A DNA stretch of 64,000 bases from Hwanghaeella grinnelliae (GTDB lineage Bacteria > Pseudomonadota > Alphaproteobacteria > UBA8366 > Aestuariispiraceae). The position numbers were made by a program, and so were the translations under genes. The notes under the pieces were generated by a model. It was not told the origin of the DNA. It did not search any database and saw nothing but the letters and a program-made list of their open reading frames with translations. The stretch covers positions 1 through 64,000 of the forward strand of contig NZ_SADE01000004.1 in the NCBI RefSeq assembly GCF_004005845.1, in the 5' to 3' direction. Each line of letters starts with the position of its first letter. Position 1 is the first letter of the stretch. Shown here in pieces: positions 53,766 through 62,725 of this stretch.

Positions 53766-55115
53766 ATGAATTCCAATGTGCAGGGTTTCCTGAACCTGAT
53801 GGGGCGCCGCCGGGGGCTCGTCACGTCGATTGTCATTGGCGCCGCCCTTGGGTGGGTCGTCGGCTGCGTGAATGCGGGATATCCGGCCGCAGACGCACGT
53901 TTGGCGGCGGACAAGCTTGAAAAGGAAATCATGGCGCTTCGGTCCGATGCGGCGCCGACACGCGCGGTGGGCCAAGACCTGCGCTTGTTCGAACGCGTTT
54001 TTGATTTGGTGAAGGAAGATTACGTCCATCCGGTAGACGATAACGCGCTGATGGCCGCGGCGACGGAAGGGCTGAAGAACGCTTTGGCGGAAAAAGCAGA
54101 CCTTCCGCATGATCAACTGGTCGGTGCCGCCACCAAAGCGATGTTGAGTTCGCTCGATCCATACAGCGAGTACATGGACCGCAGGGCGTTTCAAAGCCTG
54201 CGGGAGGAAACCCGGGGCCGCTTTGGTGGTCTGGGTATTGAGATTACGAAACGCGACGGGCCGTTGAAGGTCGTCAGCCCGATCGAGGGAACGCCGGCCG
54301 AGCGCGCCGGTCTGATGCCGGGAGACATTATTACCCATGCCGACGGCACGCCGATTGAACCGCTCAGCCTGGTCGATGCGGTTGAATTGCTGCGCGGCGA
54401 GCCCGGAACGTCCGTTCTGTTGACGATCGCCCGTGCAAACACGTCGGATTTCGATGTCAGCGTCCGCCGGGAACTGATCCATGTGGTGTCGGTGAAAAGC
54501 AGGCTGGAAGGTGACGTCGGCTATCTTCGGATCAGCAGTTTCAGTGAAGATACCGGGGCGGATCTGGCCGATGCCATTCAGAAGATACGCGACGAGACTC
54601 AAGACAAGGTGCAGGCTTTCGTCCTCGACCTGCGCAACAATCCGGGCGGGTTGTTGACGCAGTCGGTGCGGGTGGCGGATCTGTTCCTGGATTCAGGTCT
54701 TGTCGTCTATACCAAGGGCCGGGATCACGAACAGCGCTTCGAAAGCCATGGCGGCGATCTGACGAATGAACGGCCCGTGGTCGTCCTGATCAACAAGGGT
54801 AGTGCATCGGCATCCGAAATCGTTGCCGGGGCCTTGCAGGATCGCCGCCGCGCGGCCTTGGTCGGCGAAAAGAGCTTTGGCAAGGGATCGGTTCAGACGA
54901 TCTTCGACCTGCCCGACCGGCGGGGTATGAAACTGACCACGGCGCTGTATTTCACACCGGGTGGCCATTCTGTCGAAGGCGGTATCACGCCGGATGTCGA
55001 AATCGCCGACGATCCGGACACGGAAGAGGACGAACAGCTTCGCCGCGCTTTAGCGCTTGCAGTCGAACTCGCCGGTGGCCCGTCGGTGTATTGGAATAGC
55101 GGCGCCGTGCAATAG
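53766..55115 (+). CDS. carboxy-terminal processing protease (S41 family)
   Basis: 449 residues. N-terminal membrane anchor (residues about 18-34); VVGC at 31-34 also fits a lipobox. PDZ domain about 150-235 (GGLGIEI, GDIITHADG). S41 catalytic part: Ser in GSASASEI and Lys in GEKSFGKGSVQT, with DLRNNPGG as the core motif. Cleaves C-terminal tails of envelope proteins in the periplasm. Confidence 0.93.
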   Translation: MNSNVQGFLNLMGRRRGLVTSIVIGAALGWVVGCVNAGYPAADARLAADKLEKEIMALRSDAAPTRAVGQDLRLFERVFDLVKEDYVHPVDDNALMAAATEGLKNALAEKADLPHDQLVGAATKAMLSSLDPYSEYMDRRAFQSLREETRGRFGGLGIEITKRDGPLKVVSPIEGTPAERAGLMPGDIITHADGTPIEPLSLVDAVELLRGEPGTSVLLTIARANTSDFDVSVRRELIHVVSVKSRLEGDVGYLRISSFSEDTGADLADAIQKIRDETQDKVQAFVLDLRNNPGGLLTQSVRVADLFLDSGLVVYTKGRDHEQRFESHGGDLTNERPVVVLINKGSASASEIVAGALQDRRRAALVGEKSFGKGSVQTIFDLPDRRGMKLTTALYFTPGGHSVEGGITPDVEIADDPDTEEDEQLRRALALAVELAGGPSVYWNSGAVQ

Positions 55116-55136
55116 GCGCGGTCGCTGGTCGTATCC

Positions 55137-55652
55137 GTGGGGAACCTTCAATATCGCCTTCTTGAGCCTGCGGAGGTTCCCGAATTCACGAATCTCTGCG
55201 CCGCTATGGCCGCCTTTCACGGCGCAGCGGAGCCTTTGCCACGAGAGCAATGGGCGCAAAAGCTCGCCGCGGATGGGCCCGGCGGCTCTCAGTACTTTGA
55301 GGCTGTTTGTGCGTTCGACGACCGCAAAATGGTCGGGTTCCTTGTCTTCAGTTCGGTTTACGAAACTGTTTTCCCCGGCAATGGGGCGTTTGTCCGCGAT
55401 GTTTTCGTCCTCGAAACTTACCGGCGTCAGGGCGTTGGCCGGAACCTGATGGCGAATTTCGCCCAACTTTGCCTGGACCGGGGATGGCGGCGGGTAGACT
55501 GGCACGCGGATCGGCTAGATTTCGATGCCCGCACCTTCTACGACATGCTGTGCACCGACAGTTTCAAGCTAGACCGCCTATCTTACCGGATCGAAGGGGA
55601 CGAAATTGAGACCCTGGCCGGAAAGGGCGATGACGACCATAACCAGAGCTGA
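55137..55652 (+). CDS. GNAT-family N-acetyltransferase
   Basis: 171 residues from GTG 55137. The acetyl-CoA site is VRDVFVLETYRRQGVGRNLM around residues 82-101, and the C-terminal motif is ADRLDFDARTFYDML. Resembles diamine/polyamine N-acetyltransferases in layout (FLVFSSVYETVFPGNGAFVRDVFV), which would fit the amine-related genes downstream, but substrate is not shown. 21 nt after ctp. Confidence 0.8.
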   Translation: MGNLQYRLLEPAEVPEFTNLCAAMAAFHGAAEPLPREQWAQKLAADGPGGSQYFEAVCAFDDRKMVGFLVFSSVYETVFPGNGAFVRDVFVLETYRRQGVGRNLMANFAQLCLDRGWRRVDWHADRLDFDARTFYDMLCTDSFKLDRLSYRIEGDEIETLAGKGDDDHNQS

Positions 55653-55969
55653 AATCGACGGTTGTTGGGATACACCAAGGGGATGCCCCGTGGGGATGCC
55701 CCGGGGGGATGCTCAAGCGGCGTGCTCAAGGTGGATTCTGGGTCGATACCAGGCAGACCGATTATCAACAGTCCGTTTCCTGGGAAGGGTGGGTCTGCCC
55801 TTGAGGAGGAGACCCCAAATTGTGTAGGGTGTCTGAAAGGGTTCGACGGCGGCAAAGCCGCGCGACAGAACGTTTTCAGGGACATTTTCTGTAATCGGAG
55901 CGTGGCGAACAGCCGCCCGCCTCCTGTGTGTTAACGGAACGCCACAGGCGTTTGAGTAGGGATATCGTT
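55653..55969 (+). other. long structured leader before the omega-aminotransferase
   Basis: 317 nt without a supported gene. It contains three tandem 13-nt units, several hairpins (for example gcggc-aaa-gccgc, 55850-55862, and acagaa/ttctgt about 55865-55892) and no obvious promoter hexamers. An open frame of 90 codons (55662-55934) has no start signal or family likeness. It could be a 5' UTR with regulatory RNA or hold a small RNA. Confidence 0.4.
55679..55717 (+). repeat. three tandem 13-nt repeats
   Basis: ggggatgccccgt (55679-55691), ggggatgccccgg (55692-55704) and the diverged ggggatgctcaag (55705-55717) follow head to tail. Each of the first two can itself fold as gggg-atg-cccc, so they can form alternative small stems. 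Confidence 0.8.
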
Positions 55970-57355
55970 ATGACCGATCTGGGGAACTCGCCGGCCAGCC
56001 GAGACATTGCTTATGTCATGCACCCGTATACGAACTTGAAGAAGCACAAGGAAACGGGCCCGTTGATCATCGAACGCGGCGAAGGCGTGCATGTTTATGA
56101 CGACAGCGGCAAGGAATATATCGAAGCGCTCGCCGGTCTTTGGTGCACATCCCTCGGTTTCAACGAGGAGCGGCTGATCAATGCCGCGACCGAACAGCTT
56201 CGCAAGCTGCCCTACTATCACATCTTCGCGCATAAAAGCACGATGCCCGTGATTGATCTGGCCGAGCGGCTGATCAATATGGCGCCGGTTCCGATGTCGA
56301 AAGTGTTCTTCGCTAATTCCGGCTCTGAAGCGAACGACACGGTCGTGAAACTCGTTTGGTACTACCACAACGCCATAGGCAAGCCGGGAAAGAAGAAAAT
56401 TCTGGCCCGTATCAAAGGTTATCATGGTGTGACGGTCGCCGCGGCGAGCATGACGGGTCTGCCGGCAAACCACGCGGATTTCGACTTGCCGATCGCCAAT
56501 ATCATGCATGTCGATTGTCCGCACCACTGGATGTTCGCGGAGGCTGGTGAGAGCGAGGTCGACTTCGCGACGCGCCTGGCCGCCAATCTGGAAAAGCGCA
56601 TTCTGGAAGAAGGCCCGGAAACGGTTGCCGCCTTCATCGCCGAACCGATCATGGGCGCGGGCGGGGTCATCCTGCCGCCGGAAACCTATTTCGAGAAGGT
56701 CCAAGCTGTCCTCAAGAAGTATGACATTCTGATGATCGCTGATGAGGTGATTTGCGGTTTTGGGCGGACTGGGAACCCCTGGGGCTCGCAGACCTTCAAT
56801 ATCCAGCCGGATATTTTGAGCTGCGCGAAAGCCCTGTCCTCAGCCTATTTGCCGATTTCGGCGGTGATGGTGAACGATAAGGTAGCCGACGTGGTTTCCG
56901 ATAATTCCGGCAAGATCGGAACGTTCGGCCATGGCTATACCTATACCGGTCATCCGGTTTCGGTCGCCGTTGCGCTGGAAACCCTGAAGATTTACGAAGA
57001 GCGGAAGATTTTCGACCATGTGAAGGCCGTGGCACCGCGCCTTCAGGATGGGCTGCGGAAATATGCGGATCACCCGCTTGTGGGCGAGGTCCGCGGCACA
57101 GGCCTGATTGCGGCGGTACATCTGGCCAAAGACAAGGAAAAGCGCGAAATGTTCGACCCTGCGCTTGCCGTGGCGCCATATCTATATGGCCGGATGCAGG
57201 AACACGGTGTCATAACGCGGGCGATCGGGACCGATGCGATTGCATTCTCCCCGCCCTTGATCATCACCGAAGCCCAACTGGATAAGGTTGTCGATGCCGT
57301 TGGCAAAGGATTAGATGAAACTTATGCTTGGCTTAAGAGCGAAGGACATGTGTAG
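55970..57355 (+). CDS. class-III aminotransferase (omega-aminotransferase)
   Basis: 461 residues from ATG 55970 (AGTAGGGA upstream). Conserved pieces: ALAGLWCTSLGF, FFANSGSEANDTVVKLVWYYHN, KGYHGVT, IAEPIMGAGGVI, IADEVICGFGRTG and the PLP lysine in SCAKALSSAYLPISAV. Family members use putrescine, beta-alanine, GABA or taurine as amino donor with pyruvate or oxoglutarate. The polyamine-type ABC importer 3 kb downstream makes putrescine:pyruvate transamination a good guess, not proven. Confidence 0.9.
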   Translation: MTDLGNSPASRDIAYVMHPYTNLKKHKETGPLIIERGEGVHVYDDSGKEYIEALAGLWCTSLGFNEERLINAATEQLRKLPYYHIFAHKSTMPVIDLAERLINMAPVPMSKVFFANSGSEANDTVVKLVWYYHNAIGKPGKKKILARIKGYHGVTVAAASMTGLPANHADFDLPIANIMHVDCPHHWMFAEAGESEVDFATRLAANLEKRILEEGPETVAAFIAEPIMGAGGVILPPETYFEKVQAVLKKYDILMIADEVICGFGRTGNPWGSQTFNIQPDILSCAKALSSAYLPISAVMVNDKVADVVSDNSGKIGTFGHGYTYTGHPVSVAVALETLKIYEERKIFDHVKAVAPRLQDGLRKYADHPLVGEVRGTGLIAAVHLAKDKEKREMFDPALAVAPYLYGRMQEHGVITRAIGTDAIAFSPPLIITEAQLDKVVDAVGKGLDETYAWLKSEGHV

Positions 57356-57491
57356 GACGGCAATGAGCCGGCGCGACAATTAATCCCCGTTCCATCCGGT
57401 CCGGTCGCGCATATGTTGGCTTTTCTGGCCCTGTGTCGCTGGACGGGTTAAAAGCGCACCGTGTATCGGGTGGAAACGATAGGAATGACTG

Positions 57492-58736
57492 ATGGCATTT
57501 GAAGGCGATTATCTGGGCTTTTTTCGCGAAAGCCTCGAGAAACTCCGGGAAGAGGGCAATTATCGGGTCTTCGCGAATTTGGAGCGTCGCTCGGATTCGT
57601 TTCCCCATGCCAAGCGCCACACTGAGAATGGCGAGGAGGACGTGCTCGTCTGGTGTTCCAACGATTATTTGGGCATTGGCCAGGATTCCCGTGTGCGCGA
57701 AGCGATGATCGAAACGATCAAAGCGCAGGGCGCGGGCGCCGGCGGCACTCGGAATATTTCCGGCACAAATCGGCTTCACGGTGAATTGGAGCGGCAACTT
57801 GCTTCCCTGCATGGGAAGGAGGCCGCCCTTCTTTTCACATCCGGTTATGTTGCAAATTTGACCGCGTTGTCGACGCTGGCGTCGCGTTTGCCTGGTTGCA
57901 TCGTCTATTCCGATAGCGAAAACCACAATTCGATGATCGAAGGGATTCGCCAAGGGCGGTCGGACAAGCGAGTTTTCCGCCACAATGACCCGGCCCATCT
58001 GGATGAATTGATGGCGGCGGACGATCCTTCCCGCCCGAAGATTGTCGCCTTCGAGAGTGTTTACTCAATGGATGGGGATATATCTCCGATCTCCGAAATC
58101 CTCGATGTCGCTGAAAAGTACAATGCGATTTCGTTCTTAGATGAAGTGCATGCTGTGGGTATGTATGGCGAGCATGGGGCCGGTGTCGCGGAACGCGATG
58201 GGGTCATGGATCGTGTCGATATACTGCAAGGTACGTTGGGCAAGGCATTCGGCGTTATCGGCGGTTATATTGCCGCCAAGGCTGAACTGATCGACTTTGT
58301 CCGTTCCTTCGGCAATCCGTTCATCTTTACAACTGCCTTGCCGCCGGCCATTGCCGCGGGCGCGTTGAAGGCAATTGAGATTCTGCGGGACGCGAAGGAT
58401 ATTCGTGCCAAGCATCAAGAACGAGCAGCGACTGTAAAGGCGCGCCTGCGTCAGGCCGGGATTCCGATTTTGCCGTCGGTGACTCATATCGTACCCGTCC
58501 TTATTGGGGATGCTGAGAAGTGCAAGAAGGCCTCAGACATGTTGTTGAACGATTTCAACATCTATGTTCAGCCGATCAACTACCCGACCGTGGCAAAAGG
58601 CACAGAGCGTTTGCGTGTCACGCCGACGCCGCACCATGACGATGATGCAGTCGATCGTCTGATCAATGCCTTGGACAAGGTGTGGACTGCGTTGGATTTG
58701 CCACGCACTTCATCCGCTCAAGCGGCAGCAGAGTAA
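57492..58736 (+). CDS. hemA: 5-aminolevulinate synthase (Shemin pathway)
   Basis: 414 residues. Condenses glycine and succinyl-CoA to 5-aminolevulinate, the first step of haem and other tetrapyrroles in Alphaproteobacteria. Diagnostic: VWCSNDYLGIG, AGAGGTRNISGTNRLH, SDSENHNSMIEGIRQ, DEVHAVGMYGEHGAG and the PLP Lys251 in GTLGKAFGVIGGYI. The near relatives KBL and BioF lack several of these. Own gene unit: 136 nt after the aminotransferase and 315 nt before potA. Confidence 0.96.
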   Translation: MAFEGDYLGFFRESLEKLREEGNYRVFANLERRSDSFPHAKRHTENGEEDVLVWCSNDYLGIGQDSRVREAMIETIKAQGAGAGGTRNISGTNRLHGELERQLASLHGKEAALLFTSGYVANLTALSTLASRLPGCIVYSDSENHNSMIEGIRQGRSDKRVFRHNDPAHLDELMAADDPSRPKIVAFESVYSMDGDISPISEILDVAEKYNAISFLDEVHAVGMYGEHGAGVAERDGVMDRVDILQGTLGKAFGVIGGYIAAKAELIDFVRSFGNPFIFTTALPPAIAAGALKAIEILRDAKDIRAKHQERAATVKARLRQAGIPILPSVTHIVPVLIGDAEKCKKASDMLLNDFNIYVQPINYPTVAKGTERLRVTPTPHHDDDAVDRLINALDKVWTALDLPRTSSAQAAAE

Positions 58737-59051
58737 GTTCCACCACTCAATGAGCCGTAAGCCGGGGTATATCTATCCCGGCGAATGGGCGCGTATGGGC
58801 AAAAACGCTTCGTTCCTGCGGCAGGCGAAGGGAGATCTGCACCCACTTGTGACGCCTCAGAAATATTTTTGTTTATTTACCCTGGCCAATCCCCGTTTTG
58901 GTGCGTTAGGCTACATGCGCAGCCGGTAAAGAGCTGTGCATGGCCGGGCAGCCGGTTCGGTCATGACAATGTCTGAACAGGAGCATGTTGGTCGTTTTCG
59001 GTCCCGGGGAGGGGCCGCACGGCCGTTATGCAAGGGGCTAATTAAATCGGG
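58737..59051. other. intergenic region between hemA and the polyamine transporter
   Basis: 315 nt. A stem gccggg/cccggc near 58759-58781 follows hemA but lacks a T-run. An AT-rich stretch at 58858-58885 may hold the transporter promoter; no clear -35/-10 pair. The open frames here are short and family-less. Confidence 0.45.
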
Positions 59052-60161
59052 ATGACCGCCGACCATATCGTAAGATTCGAAAACGTTCAGAAGAGTTACG
59101 ACGGCGAGTCCCTCGTCGTTAAAAACTTGAACCTCAACGTCGAGAGGGGCGAGTTCCTGACAATGTTGGGGCCGTCCGGATCCGGGAAAACCACCTGTTT
59201 GATGATGTTGGCGGGGTTTGAACCTGCCACGCATGGTGAGATTTTTCTTAACGAACAACCAATCAACAACGTTCCGCCGCATAAACGTGGGATAGGCATG
59301 GTTTTCCAAAACTATGCATTGTTCCCCCATATGACGGTTGCCGAGAATTTGGCTTTTCCGTTGGAGGTCAGGAAACTTCCGAAAGCGGATGTTGAAGCCA
59401 AGGTGAAGCGTGCGCTCGAAATGGTGCAGCTCCCCGAATTCGGCGGCCGGCGGCCGGCGCAGCTGTCAGGTGGTCAGCAGCAGCGTGTCGCAGTCGCGCG
59501 CGCACTGGTCTTTGAGCCCGACCTCGTGTTGATGGATGAACCGCTTGGCGCGTTGGATAAAAATCTGCGCGAGGAAATGCAGTACGAGATCAAACATATC
59601 CATGACAATCTGGGTGTGTCTGTCGTGTACGTTACGCATGATCAATCCGAAGCGCTGACAATGTCCAACCGTGTCGCTGTTTTTGATGACGGTGTGATTC
59701 AACAGCTAGCGGCGCCTGACGTGCTCTATGAAGAGCCGGTCAATGCTTTTGTCGCCTATTTCATAGGTGAGAATAATCGTCTTCTTGGAACAGTCCGGGA
59801 AGTGACAGGCGACTATTGCATGGTCGAGTTGGACGGCGGTGGCGGTGTGGTCAAAGCACTTGCGATCAACATAGGCGGTGTCGGTAGCAGGACGACGCTC
59901 TCGCTCCGACCGGAACGGGTCGTTCTTTCGCCGGCAGAAGGTGCTGTTCCAAACGTTCTCACTGGAACGGTCAAGGAACTGATCTATCTGGGAGATCATA
60001 TCCGAACGCGTATGACCGTCAGCGGCAATGACGAGTTCATCGTGAAAGTACCCAATGCCCATGGACATGCCAGCCTCAAGGCAGGCGATACTGTTCAGTT
60101 GGGTTGGGTTGCGGAAGATAGCCGCGCGCTGGATGCGCCCCAAGACGGCGGTCCTGCGTAG
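59052..60161 (+). CDS. potA: spermidine/putrescine-type ABC transporter, ATP-binding protein
   Basis: 369 residues. ABC domain with Walker A GPSGSGKTT, Q-loop VFQNYALFPHMTV, signature LSGGQQQRV and Walker B LVLMDEPLGALD; the C-terminal third is a TOBE regulatory domain (SLRPERVVL, then KELIYLGDHIRTRM). PotA-like proteins power uptake of polyamines or related amines. Gene order ATPase, binding protein, two permeases. Confidence 0.9.
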   Translation: MTADHIVRFENVQKSYDGESLVVKNLNLNVERGEFLTMLGPSGSGKTTCLMMLAGFEPATHGEIFLNEQPINNVPPHKRGIGMVFQNYALFPHMTVAENLAFPLEVRKLPKADVEAKVKRALEMVQLPEFGGRRPAQLSGGQQQRVAVARALVFEPDLVLMDEPLGALDKNLREEMQYEIKHIHDNLGVSVVYVTHDQSEALTMSNRVAVFDDGVIQQLAAPDVLYEEPVNAFVAYFIGENNRLLGTVREVTGDYCMVELDGGGGVVKALAINIGGVGSRTTLSLRPERVVLSPAEGAVPNVLTGTVKELIYLGDHIRTRMTVSGNDEFIVKVPNAHGHASLKAGDTVQLGWVAEDSRALDAPQDGGPA

Positions 60162-60245
60162 GCTGGACGGTGTTAGGGCTATGCTGCCTTTGAGCACCCT
60201 TTTGTATTATCTCATAGCCACAGTAACAAACTGGGAGAATAAGTG

Positions 60246-61352
60246 ATGAAAACAGTCCTTCGTACAACGGCGATGGCAGCGGTTGTGTCCGTTGCCGCGT
60301 TTGGTACGGCACAAGCACAGGACTTGACGGTCGTGTCTTGGGGCGGTGCCTATACGGCAAGCCAACAAAAGGCCTATCATGATCCCTACATGAAGATGAA
60401 TCCTGGCGTTAACATCATCAATGATGACAGCGCTGCGGAAGGTTTGGCCAAGCTTCGTGCGCAGGTCGAATCCGGGAACGTCACCTGGGATCTCGTCGAC
60501 ATGGTCGCTTCATCCGCGATTACAGCCTGCGACGAAGGCCTGGCGATGGAATTCGATCCGGACGAGTGGCTGGCCCCCGCGCCGGACGGCACGCCCGCTT
60601 CGAAAGACTTCTTCAGTGGAACGCTGACGCCGGGTGGCACAAACTGCTTTATCCCGCAGATTGTGTATTCGACGACGTTCGGATATCGCACGGATATGCT
60701 GGACAACAAGCCGACCAGCATTGCCGATGTCTTCGATCTGGAAAAATTCCCGGGTAAACGCTCCCTGGAAAAGAACGTTGCTAACGGCAACTTGGAATGG
60801 GCATTGATCGCCGATGGCGTGCCGGCCGACAAAGTCTACGAAGTCCTTTCCACGCCGGAAGGTGTTGACCGTGCATTCGCCAAGTTGGACACGATCAAGG
60901 ATGAGGTCGTCTGGTGGACCAAGGGTGCACAGCCGCCGCAGCTGCTGGCCGATGGTGAAGTCGTGATGGCCTCCGCGTATAACGGTCGCCTGTTCTCCGC
61001 CATTGCGGAAAAGGATCAGCCGATTGCCATGATGTGGGACTATCAGGTCTTCGATCTCGACGGCTGGGTGGTTCCTGTCGGTACCAAGAACCTCGAAGCG
61101 GTTAAAGAATACCTGTACTTCGCAACGGACACGCAGCGTCTTGCCGACCAAGCCAAGTACATCTCATACGGCCCGGCGCGGTATTCTTCCGCACCGCTGG
61201 TTGGTAAGCACGCCGACCTTGGCATCGATATGAAACCGCATATGCCGACGGATCCGGCCAACGCGAAGACCACGTTGAACTTGGACTACGTGTGGTGGGC
61301 GGACCATCGCGAAGAGCTGAACGAGCGTTTCAACGCTTGGCTGGCTCAGTAG
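60246..61352 (+). CDS. polyamine-type ABC transporter, periplasmic binding protein
   Basis: 368 residues from ATG 60246 (GTG 60243 also in frame; GGGAGAAT upstream). Signal peptide ends at AQAQ. VVSWGGAYTASQQKAYHDPYM is the PotD/PotF-like start, and LRAQVESGNVTWDLVDM and GWVVPVGTKN follow the family plan. Binds polyamine, or another small organic amine, for the adjacent permeases. Polyamine-binding acidic residues could not be checked one by one. Confidence 0.88.
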   Translation: MKTVLRTTAMAAVVSVAAFGTAQAQDLTVVSWGGAYTASQQKAYHDPYMKMNPGVNIINDDSAAEGLAKLRAQVESGNVTWDLVDMVASSAITACDEGLAMEFDPDEWLAPAPDGTPASKDFFSGTLTPGGTNCFIPQIVYSTTFGYRTDMLDNKPTSIADVFDLEKFPGKRSLEKNVANGNLEWALIADGVPADKVYEVLSTPEGVDRAFAKLDTIKDEVVWWTKGAQPPQLLADGEVVMASAYNGRLFSAIAEKDQPIAMMWDYQVFDLDGWVVPVGTKNLEAVKEYLYFATDTQRLADQAKYISYGPARYSSAPLVGKHADLGIDMKPHMPTDPANAKTTLNLDYVWWADHREELNERFNAWLAQ

Positions 61353-61366
61353 ACGGTTAAGGTTTT

Positions 61367-61389
61367 CGGGGCGGCTATGCGCCGCCCCG
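61367..61389 (+). other. intercistronic hairpin after the binding-protein gene
   Basis: cggggcggc (61367-61375) pairs with gccgccccg (61381-61389) around a 5-nt loop. No T-run. A matching element follows phnD at 20169-20189, a pattern that keeps the binding protein in excess over its permease. Confidence 0.6.
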
Positions 61390-61455
61390 GAACCGTTCCG
61401 GTTTCTTGGTCACGTCGTTTACCGGACAATATTCTTGGGGCAAAAGGGGTAGAGA

Positions 61456-62712
61456 ATGGCTGATACCACGATGACGACGGCGGATGGTATTCCGCTAAAG
61501 GTCAGTCTTCGAAAGGCCCTGATGCGCCAAAAGATGCGCGCACTAATGTTGGTCGCGCCTCTGTTTTTCTTTTTGTTTATCACTTTCGTTATGCCGATTT
61601 TGGACATGCTGTTCCGCAGTGTGGACAACAGCATTGTTCCCGACATCCTGCCGCGTACGGTTTTGGCCCTCGAAGAATGGGACCCCGACGTTGTTGATGT
61701 TCCACCGGAAGCCGCATTTGAGGCCATGGTGAAAGACATCCAAGAAGGATATGAGGCGAAGACGATCGGTCGGGTCGGGCGCCGCTTGAATTTCGAAAAT
61801 CCTGGAATGTCCAGCCTGTTCCGCAAATCGGGACGCCGTACGAAAAAAATCAATGAAGCCCCTTATAAAGAAGCGTTGATCGCAATCGACGATAGGTGGG
61901 GCGAATCTCAGACATGGCGGGTTATCAAGAAACTTTCGCCAAAATATACAGCCTCCTACTTCCTGCAGGCAGTCGACATGCAGGAGACAGTTGACGGCGA
62001 GATTACTTGGCAACCGGAAGAATATCAGGTTTACCTGAATCTGTTTTGGCGCACGCTCGTCATGAGCGGAATAATCACAATCCTGACAATCATATTGGGA
62101 TATCCGGTCGCTTATCTTCTGGCGACCTTGCCGTTGCGGACAAGTAACCTTTTGATGATCCTGGTGCTGTTACCGTTTTGGACATCGCTGCTCGTTCGGA
62201 CAACGTCGTGGATCGCGCTCTTACAGACACAAGGCATCTTGAATGACTTGTTTGTGCTCGTCGGCTTGGTCGATGACGACGACCGTTTGCAGATGATCCA
62301 CAACCAGTTCGGTACGATTGTGGCCATGACCCACATTCTGCTGCCGTTTATGATTTTGCCGCTCTATTCGGTCATGAAGACCATTCCACCGTCTTACATG
62401 CGGGCGGCGCGCTCCATGGGTGCCAATCCTGCGCTGGCCTTCGTGCGGGTCTACATGCCGAATACCGTGTCCGGCGTTGGCGCGGGGTCGATCTTGGTCT
62501 TCATTTTGGCGATTGGGTATTACATCACGCCGGCGCTGGTCGGTGGTCGAACCGGTACGTTCATCTCGAACTATATTGCGACCTATATCAGTGGGGCCGC
62601 CCAGAACTGGGGACTGGCCGCGGCCTTGGGGATCATTTTGCTCGCCTTGGTTCTCGTACTCTATCTGCTCTACGACAAGATCGTAGGCATCGATAACATG
62701 AAGCTGGGTTAA
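61456..62712 (+). CDS. polyamine-type ABC permease with large periplasmic insertion
   Basis: 418 residues. PotB-type inner-membrane permease. Helix 1 (ALMLVAPLFFFLFITFVMPIL, about 29-49) is followed by about 140 hydrophilic residues before helix 2 (from about residue 195), an insertion not present in the roughly 285-residue E. coli PotB. The EAA loop PPSYMRAARSMGANPALAFVRV is intact. The extra domain probably faces the periplasm and may contact the binding protein. AAAGGGG precedes the ATG. Confidence 0.88.
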   Translation: MADTTMTTADGIPLKVSLRKALMRQKMRALMLVAPLFFFLFITFVMPILDMLFRSVDNSIVPDILPRTVLALEEWDPDVVDVPPEAAFEAMVKDIQEGYEAKTIGRVGRRLNFENPGMSSLFRKSGRRTKKINEAPYKEALIAIDDRWGESQTWRVIKKLSPKYTASYFLQAVDMQETVDGEITWQPEEYQVYLNLFWRTLVMSGIITILTIILGYPVAYLLATLPLRTSNLLMILVLLPFWTSLLVRTTSWIALLQTQGILNDLFVLVGLVDDDDRLQMIHNQFGTIVAMTHILLPFMILPLYSVMKTIPPSYMRAARSMGANPALAFVRVYMPNTVSGVGAGSILVFILAIGYYITPALVGGRTGTFISNYIATYISGAAQNWGLAAALGIILLALVLVLYLLYDKIVGIDNMKLG

Positions 62713-62725
62713 GGGGGGTAGATCA

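Noticed and set aside
55662-55934. 90-codon open frame in the leader before the omega-aminotransferase
   Set aside because: No ribosome binding site, odd Gly/Pro/Cys composition driven by the 13-nt repeats, and no family likeness.
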